Origin: an uncultured Asticcacaulis sp.
GTDB taxonomy: Bacteria; Pseudomonadota; Alphaproteobacteria; Caulobacterales; Caulobacteraceae
NCBI GenBank assembly: GCA_946480125.1
Contig: CAMLIY010000149.1
Coordinates: 1 to 7,844, forward strand
DNA: 7,844 bases
Direction: 5' to 3'
The notes below the pieces were generated by a model that searched no databases, had not been told where the DNA came from, and saw nothing but the letters and a program-made list of their open reading frames with translations. Positions 1-6,186 of this stretch are shown here, one piece after another. The position numbers were made by a program, and so were the translations under genes. Numbering within the stretch: the stretch's first letter is position 1; each line of letters starts with the position of its first letter.

Positions 1-147
1 GCGGCGCTCAATAAGGCGCGCCGTGCCCGCGTGAAGTTCCTGTTGCCGAAACCGTTCTATTTCGATGATGTCAAGCAGGTCTGTGGCGATGTCGATGCCT
101 ACTGGATGCAGGGCGCAGGTGCCGATGCCGTGGCGATTGCGCAGTAA
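1..147 (+). CDS. Response regulator receiver domain, C-terminal fragment (probable)
   Basis: This is an open frame from the first base of the window to a TAA stop, 48 codons, with its 5' part outside the window. The fragment contains FLLPKPF (residues 13-19 of the fragment), which resembles the end of a CheY-type receiver: the hydrophobic fifth beta strand, the conserved Lys-Pro pair (K17, P18), then an amphipathic last helix beginning FDDVKQV. The tail after the helix is Ala/Gly-rich. A receiver next to a CheZ-type phosphatase makes sense, since CheZ dephosphorylates CheY-like proteins, and the two genes are separated by only 8 bases, so they are probably co-transcribed. The phosphoacceptor Asp lies outside the window, so the identification rests on the LPKPF motif and the context. 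Another alpha/beta protein cannot be excluded. Confidence 0.5.
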   Translation, partial: AALNKARRARVKFLLPKPFYFDDVKQVCGDVDAYWMQGAGADAVAIAQ

Positions 148-155
148 ATCCACCC

Positions 156-746
156 ATGTCCGCGCACTCTGCCTTTAGTCGCCTTGACGGCGATGTGTCC
201 CGTCTCATGGACCTGATGCAGCATTCCGAAACTCTGGTCGGATTGCTGCACGGGTTTTATAGCCAGCTCGATACCCGTCGCTCGCAGGATTTTCAGGTAA
301 TCGCTGACGCCATTGCGCAGGCGCGTGCCGAGATCTGCGATCTCAATCCCAATGGCGCCTTCTCGAACGCGGGCGCCGAACTGGCGGCGATCACCCAGGA
401 TACGGAACATGCCACCAACACCATCATGACGGCGGCGGAAACCGTGATGGCGCTTGACGTCACGGATCCGCATCTGGCTGGGCTTATCACTGACGAGGTG
501 ATGAAAATGTTCGAGGCCTGCGCCTTTCAGGATATTACCGGGCAACGTATATCGAAAATCGTCCGTCTTCTGGACCAGATCGAGACGCGGGTGGCCGATC
601 TGGCCGCCGCGGTCGGTATAGGTGAGGACGTAACCGCCGCCGAATTGACGGCTGCCGAATTGCGGGCCCAGAAATTGCTGCTCAATGGCCCGGCGCTGGA
701 TGGTCCGGAAACCCGCCAGGCGGATATCGACGCCCTGTTTGCCTAG
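156..746 (+). CDS. cheZ: CheZ-like chemotaxis protein phosphatase
   Basis: The 196-residue protein is probably a cytoplasmic phosphatase that speeds loss of phosphate from a CheY-type response regulator. The key evidence is FQDITGQ at residues 124-130, equivalent to the CheZ active-site motif; D126 and Q130 correspond to E. coli D143 and Q147, the catalytic residues. Most of the protein is predicted long helix, as in the CheZ four-helix hairpin dimer. After a low-complexity linker carrying a small TAAEL-TAAEL repeat (near 160-169), the chain ends in QADIDALFA, which resembles the C-terminal CheY-binding peptide of CheZ. No clear Shine-Dalgarno precedes the ATG, so translation may be coupled to the gene ending 8 bases upstream. 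It is a little shorter than E. coli CheZ (214 residues), which is normal for alphaproteobacterial versions. The symbol is by motif; the exact partner CheY is unknown. Confidence 0.85.
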   Translation: MSAHSAFSRLDGDVSRLMDLMQHSETLVGLLHGFYSQLDTRRSQDFQVIADAIAQARAEICDLNPNGAFSNAGAELAAITQDTEHATNTIMTAAETVMALDVTDPHLAGLITDEVMKMFEACAFQDITGQRISKIVRLLDQIETRVADLAAAVGIGEDVTAAELTAAELRAQKLLLNGPALDGPETRQADIDALFA

Positions 747-754
747 GAAAGGCT

Positions 755-1243
755 CTAGCGCGACATGACATCGATAATTCGCTGACCCTGCCGGGCTTGC
801 TCGAACGCCAGCAGATCATGCGCCAATGCAATAATGCGGTCGGCATCTGGCTTTTCCGATGTGACCTCGCCGTCGAAACCATGTCTGGCATAGATATCCT
901 GAGCCTCGGTCGAGCGGATGAAGCCGCCCATGGACCATTCCGGAAAGTCGCGCGCCTCGACCTGGCGTGCGGCGATCAGGTGCAGTCCGTCGTGACGCGG
1001 ATCATTGGAAATCCGCGCATATGCGGCATCGACCAGGGTCTGCTCACCTTCCAGAATCTGCCAGAAGCTCGATTTATCGAAGATCAGGAAGCCTGTGATA
1101 TTATCGCGATAATTATTGTTCTGGGAGGTTTGCAGAATGTCGCGGACAGTACTCAAGGCGCCACCTGTTTCCGCGGCGTAACGACTAAGGTAGACAAGTT
1201 GATATATCATGGAACTGAGGCTGAATGTGGGATGATCCTGCAT
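755..1243 (-). CDS. BLUF-domain blue-light photoreceptor (stand-alone)
   Basis: This 162-residue protein is a sensor of blue light using FAD. The BLUF domain spans about residues 12-107 and has every residue expected for the photocycle. Aligned by eye to cyanobacterial PixD, these are Y18 in LVYLS (PixD Y8), N44 in QNNNY (N32), Q62 in FWQILEGE (Q50), and W103 and M105 in WSMGG (W91, M93). The fold signatures NITGFL and ISNDPRH are also present. The remaining ~55 residues look helical and match no output domain I recognise, so signalling must go through a partner protein. A second Met at residue 12 (start at 1210) is where many BLUF proteins begin; I kept the first ATG because GAGAA lies 3 bases upstream of it, though that spacing is short. 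It is tail to tail with cheZ and head to head with a receiver-kinase hybrid, so light control of motility or of that kinase is a reasonable inference. Confidence 0.93.
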   Translation of the reverse strand: MQDHPTFSLSSMIYQLVYLSRYAAETGGALSTVRDILQTSQNNNYRDNITGFLIFDKSSFWQILEGEQTLVDAAYARISNDPRHDGLHLIAARQVEARDFPEWSMGGFIRSTEAQDIYARHGFDGEVTSEKPDADRIIALAHDLLAFEQARQGQRIIDVMSR

Positions 1244-1260
1244 ACGTTCTCGTACAGAGA

Positions 1261-1289
1261 TTAATATTTTTCGATCCGCATGGCCATAA
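1261..1289 (-). promoter_or_regulatory. Weak candidate promoter for the BLUF gene
   Basis: On the minus strand TTATGG is followed after 17 bases by TATTAA, which lies about 18 bases upstream of the first BLUF ATG. The spacing is ideal, but the -35 box matches the consensus poorly and the implied leader would be very short. It is only a candidate. Confidence 0.2.
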
Positions 1290-1306
1290 TGCGCTCCGCA
1301 CAGGAC

Positions 1307-1326
1307 GGTATACGCAAAATAATACC
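1307..1326. repeat. Inverted repeat GGTAT-N10-ATACC
   Basis: Two exact 5-base arms (1307-1311 and 1322-1326) are separated by 10 AT-rich bases, giving arm centres about 1.5 helical turns apart. It could be a regulator site or a weak hairpin. Short arms like these can occur by chance. Confidence 0.3.
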
Positions 1327-1333
1327 TTTAAAT

Positions 1334-1348
1334 TCACAAAAATTGTGA
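1334..1348. repeat. Inverted repeat TCACAA-AAA-TTGTGA
   Basis: Exact 6-base arms (1334-1339 and 1343-1348) surround a 3-base A spacer, and two further A-T pairs form outside one mismatch. It sits near the middle of the divergent region. The half-sites are those of CRP but in the opposite order (CRP sites read TGTGA-N6-TCACA), so it is not a standard CRP/FNR site. It could bind another dimeric regulator that controls both genes. Confidence 0.45.
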
Positions 1349-1426
1349 TTTCATCGTCAGATGGCGGCATCATAGTCTGTACCGGGCTGACGCCGGATCG
1401 GGCAGGGTGGCCAGGCGAGAGAACTT

Positions 1427-2584
1427 ATGAGCGCAATGAATGGCCTTCGCGGCGATGCCCAGGACAGTTTTGGCATGGCCAGACCCAAGATTCTGATTGT
1501 CGATGATCGCTGGGAAAATCTCCTGGCCACAGAAGCTCTGCTAAAGCCGCTGGGTGCCGCTATCGCCACGGTCGATTCCGGGGAAAAGGCACTGGACCTT
1601 GTGCTTAAGGAAGAGTTTGCCATCGTGCTGCTCGATGTCCAGATGCCGGTCATGGACGGTTTCGAGACGGCGCGCCTGATGAAGACGCGGCCCTCCATGC
1701 AGACTGTGCCGATCATCTTCGTCACCGCCATCAGCAAGGAAGATCATTTCGCCACCGAGGCGGCCGAAATCGGCGCCGTCGATTACATCTTCAAGCCGAT
1801 CAATTCCGACATCCTGAAAAGCAAGGTGAAGGTCTATCTCGATCTTTACACGCAACGCCAGCAGATCCTGCAACTGAACGCTCATCTGCGGCAATCTAAC
1901 GAAGAACTGGAACGTTTCGCCTATGTCTGTTCGCACGACATGCAGGAACCGGTGCGCATGATGAACGCCTATGCCGGCCTTCTGGCCGAAGGCGTGGCGG
2001 GACAGCTTGACGAGACCGCGCTGGGCTATGCGGAATATATTCGCGACAACGCCATGCGTGTGCAGGCGATGATCCGTGACATTCTCGATTTTTCGCGGGT
2101 CGGGCGTGAGGAAGTGAAGCTGGAAGCGGTTGATTGCCAGGCTGTTTTTGATGGACTGATGCCGGACTTTGCGGATGTCATTGCTGAAAAGCAGGCGCGC
2201 GTGACCGCTGTGGGCCTGCCGGTTATCCGCACGAGCCAAACTCTGATGCGGGTCTTGCTGCAAAATCTGATTGGCAACGCGCTCAAGTTTCAGGATGGCA
2301 GCCGGGCGCCCGAAATCACCGTTACAGCCATCCAGGCAGGAAATATCTGGCGCTTCGATGTGGCGGATAACGGCATCGGTATCGATCCGGTTTTCCATGA
2401 GCGTATTTTCCAGGTCTTTCAGCGCCTGCACAGTTTCGACGACTATATCGGCACGGGTATAGGACTTTCGACCTGCCGCAAATTTGTGAGGCTTTGCGGC
2501 GGCGATATCAGCGTGCGGTCAAAGCCGGGTGAGGGAAGCGTGTTCAGCTTTACCCTGCCGGAAAGGGCAAACAGACCGCATTGA
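1427..2584 (+). CDS. Hybrid two-component protein: receiver + histidine kinase
   Basis: The 385-residue soluble protein has an N-terminal CheY-like receiver (about residues 20-137) with acidic pair D26/D27, phosphoacceptor D70 in IVLLD, switch T100 and K123 of the FKP motif. A coiled linker (about 138-162) leads to a HisKA dimerisation domain with H-box YVCSHDMQEPVR; H170 is the phosphorylated His. The HATPase domain follows, with N-box asparagines N280 and N284, G1 box DNGIGID (314-320), F box IFQVFQRLH and G2 box GTGIGLS (342-348). All catalytic residues are intact. There is no PAS, GAF, HAMP or membrane segment, so the receiver itself is the likely input. The H-box resembles those of phytochrome-like kinases. 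GAGAGAA lies just upstream of the ATG; a start at residue 17 (MARPK, base 1475) is also possible. It is divergent from the BLUF gene, a plausible signalling partner. The cognate output regulator is not in the window. Confidence 0.93.
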   Translation: MSAMNGLRGDAQDSFGMARPKILIVDDRWENLLATEALLKPLGAAIATVDSGEKALDLVLKEEFAIVLLDVQMPVMDGFETARLMKTRPSMQTVPIIFVTAISKEDHFATEAAEIGAVDYIFKPINSDILKSKVKVYLDLYTQRQQILQLNAHLRQSNEELERFAYVCSHDMQEPVRMMNAYAGLLAEGVAGQLDETALGYAEYIRDNAMRVQAMIRDILDFSRVGREEVKLEAVDCQAVFDGLMPDFADVIAEKQARVTAVGLPVIRTSQTLMRVLLQNLIGNALKFQDGSRAPEITVTAIQAGNIWRFDVADNGIGIDPVFHERIFQVFQRLHSFDDYIGTGIGLSTCRKFVRLCGGDISVRSKPGEGSVFSFTLPERANRPH

Positions 2585-2629
2585 ATATTTATTGCGGAAT
2601 CCGGACGTTGTGCGCAGCCTGCGTTACCC

Positions 2630-2633
2630 GGAG
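2630..2633 (+). promoter_or_regulatory. Ribosome binding site fixing the lipocalin start
   Basis: GGAG sits 6 bases before the ATG at 2640. This supports the ATG that opens the lipoprotein signal peptide, rather than an earlier ATG at 2529 inside the kinase gene that would put 37 unrelated residues in front of the signal peptide. Confidence 0.65.
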
Positions 2634-2639
2634 ACCGTT

Positions 2640-3200
2640 ATGAAGCCCCATCGCCTGATTTTCCCTCTCGCCTTGGCCGGCGGCGCCTTTCTGGCCCTGA
2701 CCGCCTGCGCCAGCCTGATCTCGAGCGGACCTGTCGGTAACCCGGCGGTGCCGCAACCTGCCAAGCCAGTCGATCCAGCGCGCTATGTCGGCCTTTGGTA
2801 TGAAATCGGGCGCTATGAGAACCGGTTTGAAAAGGACTGCGAGGCCGTCACGGCGGAATATCGCAAGCGCGATGATGGCGGGATCGATGTCATCAACCGT
2901 TGCCGCAAGGGCAGCGTAACCGGTCCGGTGAAGACGGCGCATGGCAAGGCGAAAATTGTACCCGGAAGTGATAACGCCAAGCTTAAGGTGTCCTTCTTCG
3001 GACCCTTCTACGTTGGCGATTACTGGGTGCTTGATCATGCCGATGACTATTCGTGGTCCATCGTAGGCGAGCCTTCGGGGCGTTATCTCTGGCTCCTCAG
3101 CCGTACCGCGCAGCCGGATGAACTGACCCGCAACACCATCGAAGCCCGCACCCGCGCGATCGGCTACGACTGGTCACTGGTGCGGATGACCCGTCACTAA
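2640..3200 (+). CDS. blc: Blc-type lipocalin, outer-membrane lipoprotein
   Basis: The 186-residue precursor starts with a lipoprotein signal peptide: basic N-terminus, hydrophobic stretch, then lipobox LTAC with the lipidated C23. The residue after it is Ala, not Asp, which by the E. coli rule favours outer-membrane sorting. After a Pro-rich linker, the lipocalin domain opens with YVGLWYEIGRYENRFEKDC (residues 49-67). This holds the GxW signature (G51, W53) and closely follows the bacterial Blc pattern. Later strands FGPFYVGDYWVLDH and YLWLLSR and a C-terminal helix complete the eight-stranded barrel. Blc proteins bind lipids such as lysophospholipids and are linked to envelope maintenance; that role is from the family. 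It lies 55 bases after the kinase gene and 65 before the peptidase gene, so co-transcription is possible. No terminator is visible on either side. Confidence 0.92.
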   Translation: MKPHRLIFPLALAGGAFLALTACASLISSGPVGNPAVPQPAKPVDPARYVGLWYEIGRYENRFEKDCEAVTAEYRKRDDGGIDVINRCRKGSVTGPVKTAHGKAKIVPGSDNAKLKVSFFGPFYVGDYWVLDHADDYSWSIVGEPSGRYLWLLSRTAQPDELTRNTIEARTRAIGYDWSLVRMTRH

Positions 3201-3253
3201 TTTGGTTGCGCAGGTTACAGGCCCGCGTTAACACTTTGACCCTGTTCATGCCG

Positions 3254-3259
3254 AAGGGG
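3254..3259 (+). promoter_or_regulatory. Ribosome binding site fixing the M3 peptidase start
   Basis: AAGGGG lies 6 bases before the ATG at 3266. Earlier in-frame candidates (a TTG at 3206 and an ATG at 3248) have no such site and would bury the signal peptide, so 3266 is preferred. Confidence 0.7.
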
Positions 3260-3265
3260 TCTTTT

Positions 3266-5284
3266 ATGTCACGTGTATGCCTGAGTCTTGCCGCTGCCTT
3301 GCTGGCCAGCGCCGCCATGCCTGCCCATGTGTTCGCGGCACCAACCGCGCTGGATAACGAGGCCACGGCCTATCTCAAGCCTTTGCCTCTCACCCTGACC
3401 ACGCCGGAGGCGGTCAGCGCCCGTTGTGATGCGACTTTGGCCCTGGCGACCAAGGCCGAGACGGCGCTGGAGGCCCGCACCGGCAAGGCGACTCTGGCGG
3501 ATGATTTTGCCGCCTTTGATACCCTGTCACTGATCCTGTCGGATGGCGGCAATGAAATGTACCTGATATCGGAAACCAGCCCGCTCAAACCTGTCCGTGA
3601 TGCGGCCCAGGCCTGCATCCCGAAACTGTCTGACCTCGGCACCAGGGTCTCGCTGTCGCGCCCGATCTATGATCGCCTGGCGGCCATACCGACCCAGGGA
3701 CTCGACGAGAAGACACGCTTCACGCTGAACAAGATGTTGACCAATTATAAGCTCTCCGGCGTCGATAAGGACGAGGCGACGCGGGCAAAGGTGACGCAGC
3801 TCCAGAAAGAAATCACCGAAACCGGATTGAAGTTCGCCGAGAATATCCGCGACGACAAGGGCGACATTTCCTTAAAACCGGAAGAATTAAAAGGCCTGCC
3901 CCAGGATTATATCGAGGCGCACAAGCCGGGGCCGGATGGTCTGGTTCATCTCACCTTCGCCTATCCTGATATTTTCCCGGTTATCGACTATGCCGATATC
4001 CGCGAGACGCGCCGCAAGGTCAGCTCCGCCTTCAGTAACCGCGGTTGGCCGGCCAATGAAACGGTGCTTAAAACCCTTCTGGAAAAGCGCTACGAACTGG
4101 CGCAAACCCTTGGCTATCCGGATTATGCCACCCTGGTGACATCCGATAAGATGATCGGCAATCCGCAGCGCGCGGCGAAATTCCTTGATGACGTCAATGC
4201 CGCCGCCAAGCCGGGCGCCGATGCCGATTATGCCGAATTGCTGGCCTTCGCCAAAAGTGTCGATCCCGCCATCACCGATCTTCAGCGCTGGGACCGCAGC
4301 TATTTCGAGAACCGCCTGCGCAAACAGAAATATGACGTCGATTCTGCCGAGGTGCGTCAGTACTTCACGCTCGATAAATCACGTATGGGTATCTTCAAAC
4401 TGGTAGGCGATCTGTTCAATGCCGATATCCGGCCGTGGGATACGCCGGTATGGGCGCCGGGCGTCACCGCATGGGCGCTTTACGACAACAACAAGCTGGT
4501 CGGGCATTTCTATCTCGATATGAGCCCGCGTGACGGCAAGTATAATCACGCGGCGCAATTTCCGATCCGCACCGGCGTCGAAGGCCGGCAAATCCCGGTC
4601 GGCGCCCTGATCTGCAACTTCCCCGCCACTGGCCCGATGGACCATGAGGACGTTACCACTTTCCTGCATGAATTCGGCCATTTGCTCCATGCCATGTATT
4701 CCGGCCATACCGAATATGGTGTGCAATCCATGGGTAACCTGCAATGGGACTTCATCGAGGCCCCGTCGCAACTGCTCGAAGAATGGACGTGGAACTATGA
4801 CACGCTGAAAGGCTTCGCGTCGAACGACAAGGGTGAGCCGATCCCCGAAGCCCTGGTGCAGAAGATGAACGCTGGTCGTCGCTTCGGTGAGCCGGGTCAA
4901 TGGAAGACGCAGCTGGCCTATTCGGCGATTTCGCTCAATTTTTATAATCGCAAGCCGGATTTCGATCTCAGCACCCAGTTCGACAGCCAGCTCGCCCGTT
5001 ATGCGCTCTACCCGCCGGTGCCGGGTACGCACCCCTATGCCAGCTTCGGACATCTCGATGGCTATTCGGCGATCTACTACACCTATGTCTGGTCAAAGGC
5101 GATCGCGCTCGATCTCTTCACCCGCTTCGAGGCCGACGGTATCCGCAACAAGGCGACCGCCCTGCGTTATCGTAAACTGGTGCTGGAGCCGGGCGGGTCG
5201 GAAGACGCCAATATGCTGATCCAGAATTTCCTCGGCCGGCCGTTAAGCCTGGATGCCTTCAAGGCTGAATTGCAGAAGAAATAG
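3266..5284 (+). CDS. Exported M3-family zinc metallopeptidase (thimet oligopeptidase / Dcp type)
   Basis: The 672-residue protein begins with a Sec-type signal peptide (residues 1-24) with probable cleavage after HVFA, so it should act in the periplasm or outside the cell. The C-terminal half carries the M3 catalytic motif HEFGH (H468, E469, H472), and the third zinc ligand is E498 in DFIEAPSQLLEEW. A further family block, HLDGYSAIYYTYVWSKAIALD (from H596), provides the substrate-contacting His and Tyr residues known from thimet oligopeptidase and Dcp. Length fits the family, which is mostly helical and cleaves short peptides. The likely job is degrading peptides in the envelope for nutrition or turnover. 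Whether it is an endo-oligopeptidase or a dipeptidyl carboxypeptidase cannot be told from motifs, so I give no symbol. The stop is 2 bases from the stop of the opposing LytTR gene. Confidence 0.93.
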   Translation: MSRVCLSLAAALLASAAMPAHVFAAPTALDNEATAYLKPLPLTLTTPEAVSARCDATLALATKAETALEARTGKATLADDFAAFDTLSLILSDGGNEMYLISETSPLKPVRDAAQACIPKLSDLGTRVSLSRPIYDRLAAIPTQGLDEKTRFTLNKMLTNYKLSGVDKDEATRAKVTQLQKEITETGLKFAENIRDDKGDISLKPEELKGLPQDYIEAHKPGPDGLVHLTFAYPDIFPVIDYADIRETRRKVSSAFSNRGWPANETVLKTLLEKRYELAQTLGYPDYATLVTSDKMIGNPQRAAKFLDDVNAAAKPGADADYAELLAFAKSVDPAITDLQRWDRSYFENRLRKQKYDVDSAEVRQYFTLDKSRMGIFKLVGDLFNADIRPWDTPVWAPGVTAWALYDNNKLVGHFYLDMSPRDGKYNHAAQFPIRTGVEGRQIPVGALICNFPATGPMDHEDVTTFLHEFGHLLHAMYSGHTEYGVQSMGNLQWDFIEAPSQLLEEWTWNYDTLKGFASNDKGEPIPEALVQKMNAGRRFGEPGQWKTQLAYSAISLNFYNRKPDFDLSTQFDSQLARYALYPPVPGTHPYASFGHLDGYSAIYYTYVWSKAIALDLFTRFEADGIRNKATALRYRKLVLEPGGSEDANMLIQNFLGRPLSLDAFKAELQKK

Positions 5285-5286
5285 CG

Positions 5287-6129
5287 CTACAGCCAGCCGT
5301 CCTGTTTCAGGGCTTTCTGGTAACTGCGGCTAATCGGGGCGCTCACATCGCCCTTGAGCGTAAAGCCGGCACGGCCATTCGAACGGCTCGTGCCGGTAAC
5401 GGCTGCCTTCGCCACCCACCATGAGCGATGGGTTTGCGAGCCTTCGATGCCGTCCAGTTCCCGGATGGCATCATAAAGCCGCATCAGGATCAGGGTGTCG
5501 CCGGCCGAGGTATGAACGCGCAGATAATGGTCCTCGGCTTCCAGCGCATGAATTTCGGCGTGGCGGAATTTGAACGGCAGGCGCTCGCGCAAAGCGGCGC
5601 CCGGTTCGGTTTTCACATCCGGCATAAAGGCATGGCTTTGCGCCGGCTCGCGGGCGACCATAACGTGCAGGGCGGCCATGGCGAGGGCGATCACCAGAAC
5701 CGGCGGCACATAGACCGGCAGGTTGCCGAGCCGCGGCGGCTGGCCATTGACGCCGGCCGTCACCAGCCAGACGAAAATGGAGATGACCGGGGTGATGATC
5801 AGCATCATCACAGCAAGGGTCTGCCACAGGTTCAGGTTTGAGAAGCGATCGAGCCCGCGGCCGGTGATTTGCGCGATCAGAGTGCCGCCAAACATCAGGA
5901 CCAGCCAGTAGAGCCCGCGGGCCGGCAGGGGCAATCCGCCGGTATCATTGGCGCCGGTAAAGGTGAGCAAAAGCGCCATGCCGGTGGCGATCCCGTAGGT
6001 ACGCAGCCAGTTGGGGCCGACGATCACCCTAAGCCATATCGCTGGCAGCCATGTCATTGGCGAAGCGCCAGTGGCATGGGGTGGTTTTTCACGAATGAGT
6101 TCGGGCGTTTCACGCATACAACCGGGCAT
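5287..6129 (-). CDS. Membrane-anchored LytTR-family transcriptional regulator
   Basis: The 280-residue protein has four predicted membrane helices (about residues 45-60, 72-90, 104-125 and 138-158) followed by a cytoplasmic LytTR DNA-binding domain (about 182-277). The LytTR hallmarks are IHALEAEDHYLRVHTSAG, RLYDAIREL and HRSWWVA (234-240). There is no receiver domain, so it is not a classical AlgR/LytR response regulator; it belongs to the membrane-bound LytTR type, where the membrane part presumably senses a signal or a partner protein. The start is uncertain. GAGGG (6130-6134) directly touches the first ATG, which is too close, and is 12 bases from a second ATG at 6117, which may be the true start. 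It is divergent from the DUF2306-type gene across 57 bases, a common arrangement for a regulator and its target. Confidence 0.88.
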   Translation of the reverse strand: MPGCMRETPELIREKPPHATGASPMTWLPAIWLRVIVGPNWLRTYGIATGMALLLTFTGANDTGGLPLPARGLYWLVLMFGGTLIAQITGRGLDRFSNLNLWQTLAVMMLIITPVISIFVWLVTAGVNGQPPRLGNLPVYVPPVLVIALAMAALHVMVAREPAQSHAFMPDVKTEPGAALRERLPFKFRHAEIHALEAEDHYLRVHTSAGDTLILMRLYDAIRELDGIEGSQTHRSWWVAKAAVTGTSRSNGRAGFTLKGDVSAPISRSYQKALKQDGWL

Positions 6130-6186
6130 CCCTCAGAAGATCAGTCCTTATAGGGCCATATCGTTTCAATTGGGAAGTTATCCGAC
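6130..6186. promoter_or_regulatory. Divergent promoter region, LytTR gene / DUF2306-type gene
   Basis: These 57 bases must hold translation signals, and probably promoter elements, for both genes. For the minus strand, TATAAG (6147-6152) is a reasonable -10 box; the only -35-like partner at good spacing is TTCCCA (6171-6176, 18 bases), which is weak, while the better TTGAAA (6164-6169) is only 11 bases away. For the plus strand, GGGAAG (6172-6177) serves as ribosome binding site 9 bases before the ATG at 6187. LytTR proteins usually bind pairs of short direct repeats about 10-12 bases apart; I could not pick out a convincing pair. Confidence 0.4.

Larger units (their letters stand above)
1244..1426. 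promoter_or_regulatory. Divergent intergenic region between BLUF gene and receiver-kinase gene
   Basis: This 183-base gap must hold the promoters of both flanking genes. It is AT-richer than the surrounding coding DNA. It contains TCACAA-AAA-TTGTGA (1334-1348) and GGTAT-N10-ATACC (1307-1326), listed separately. On the minus strand a weak sigma-70-like pair for the BLUF gene can be read: TTATGG (1284-1289) and TATTAA (1261-1266) with a 17-base spacer. I could not pick a convincing promoter for the kinase gene. A plus-strand open frame crossing this region (1225-1506) shows no protein-like composition and overlaps both genes, so I do not count it as a gene. Confidence 0.5.

Noticed and set aside
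741..753. Terminator hairpin GCCT-N5-AGGC between cheZ and the BLUF gene
   Set aside because: The stem is only 4 pairs and no T-run follows on either strand.
797..1264. Plus-strand open frame of 155 codons opposite the BLUF gene
   Set aside because: The minus strand encodes a BLUF domain with every key residue, so this frame is a shadow.
1334..1348. CRP/FNR binding site
   Set aside because: The half-sites are in the wrong order: the site reads TCACA-N5-TGTGA instead of TGTGA-N6-TCACA.
1225..1506. Plus-strand open frame across the BLUF/kinase intergenic region
   Set aside because: It overlaps the start of both real genes, has no domain or ribosome site, and would cover the region needed for promoters.
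1541..2431. Long minus-strand open frame (296 codons) inside the kinase gene
   Set aside because: It lies opposite a gene with all kinase motifs intact; its composition (His/Arg/Gln-rich, no domain) is that of a shadow frame in GC-rich DNA.
4379..5053. Minus-strand open frame of 224 codons inside the M3 peptidase gene
   Set aside because: It is antisense to the catalytic domain and shows no recognisable motif; a mirror of biased codon use on the coding strand.
5280..5291. Second LacI-type operator (TAGCGCTAC) at the peptidase/LytTR junction
   Set aside because: The similarity to the 6694-6707 palindrome comes from two facing stop codons plus GC, and there is no promoter nearby to control.
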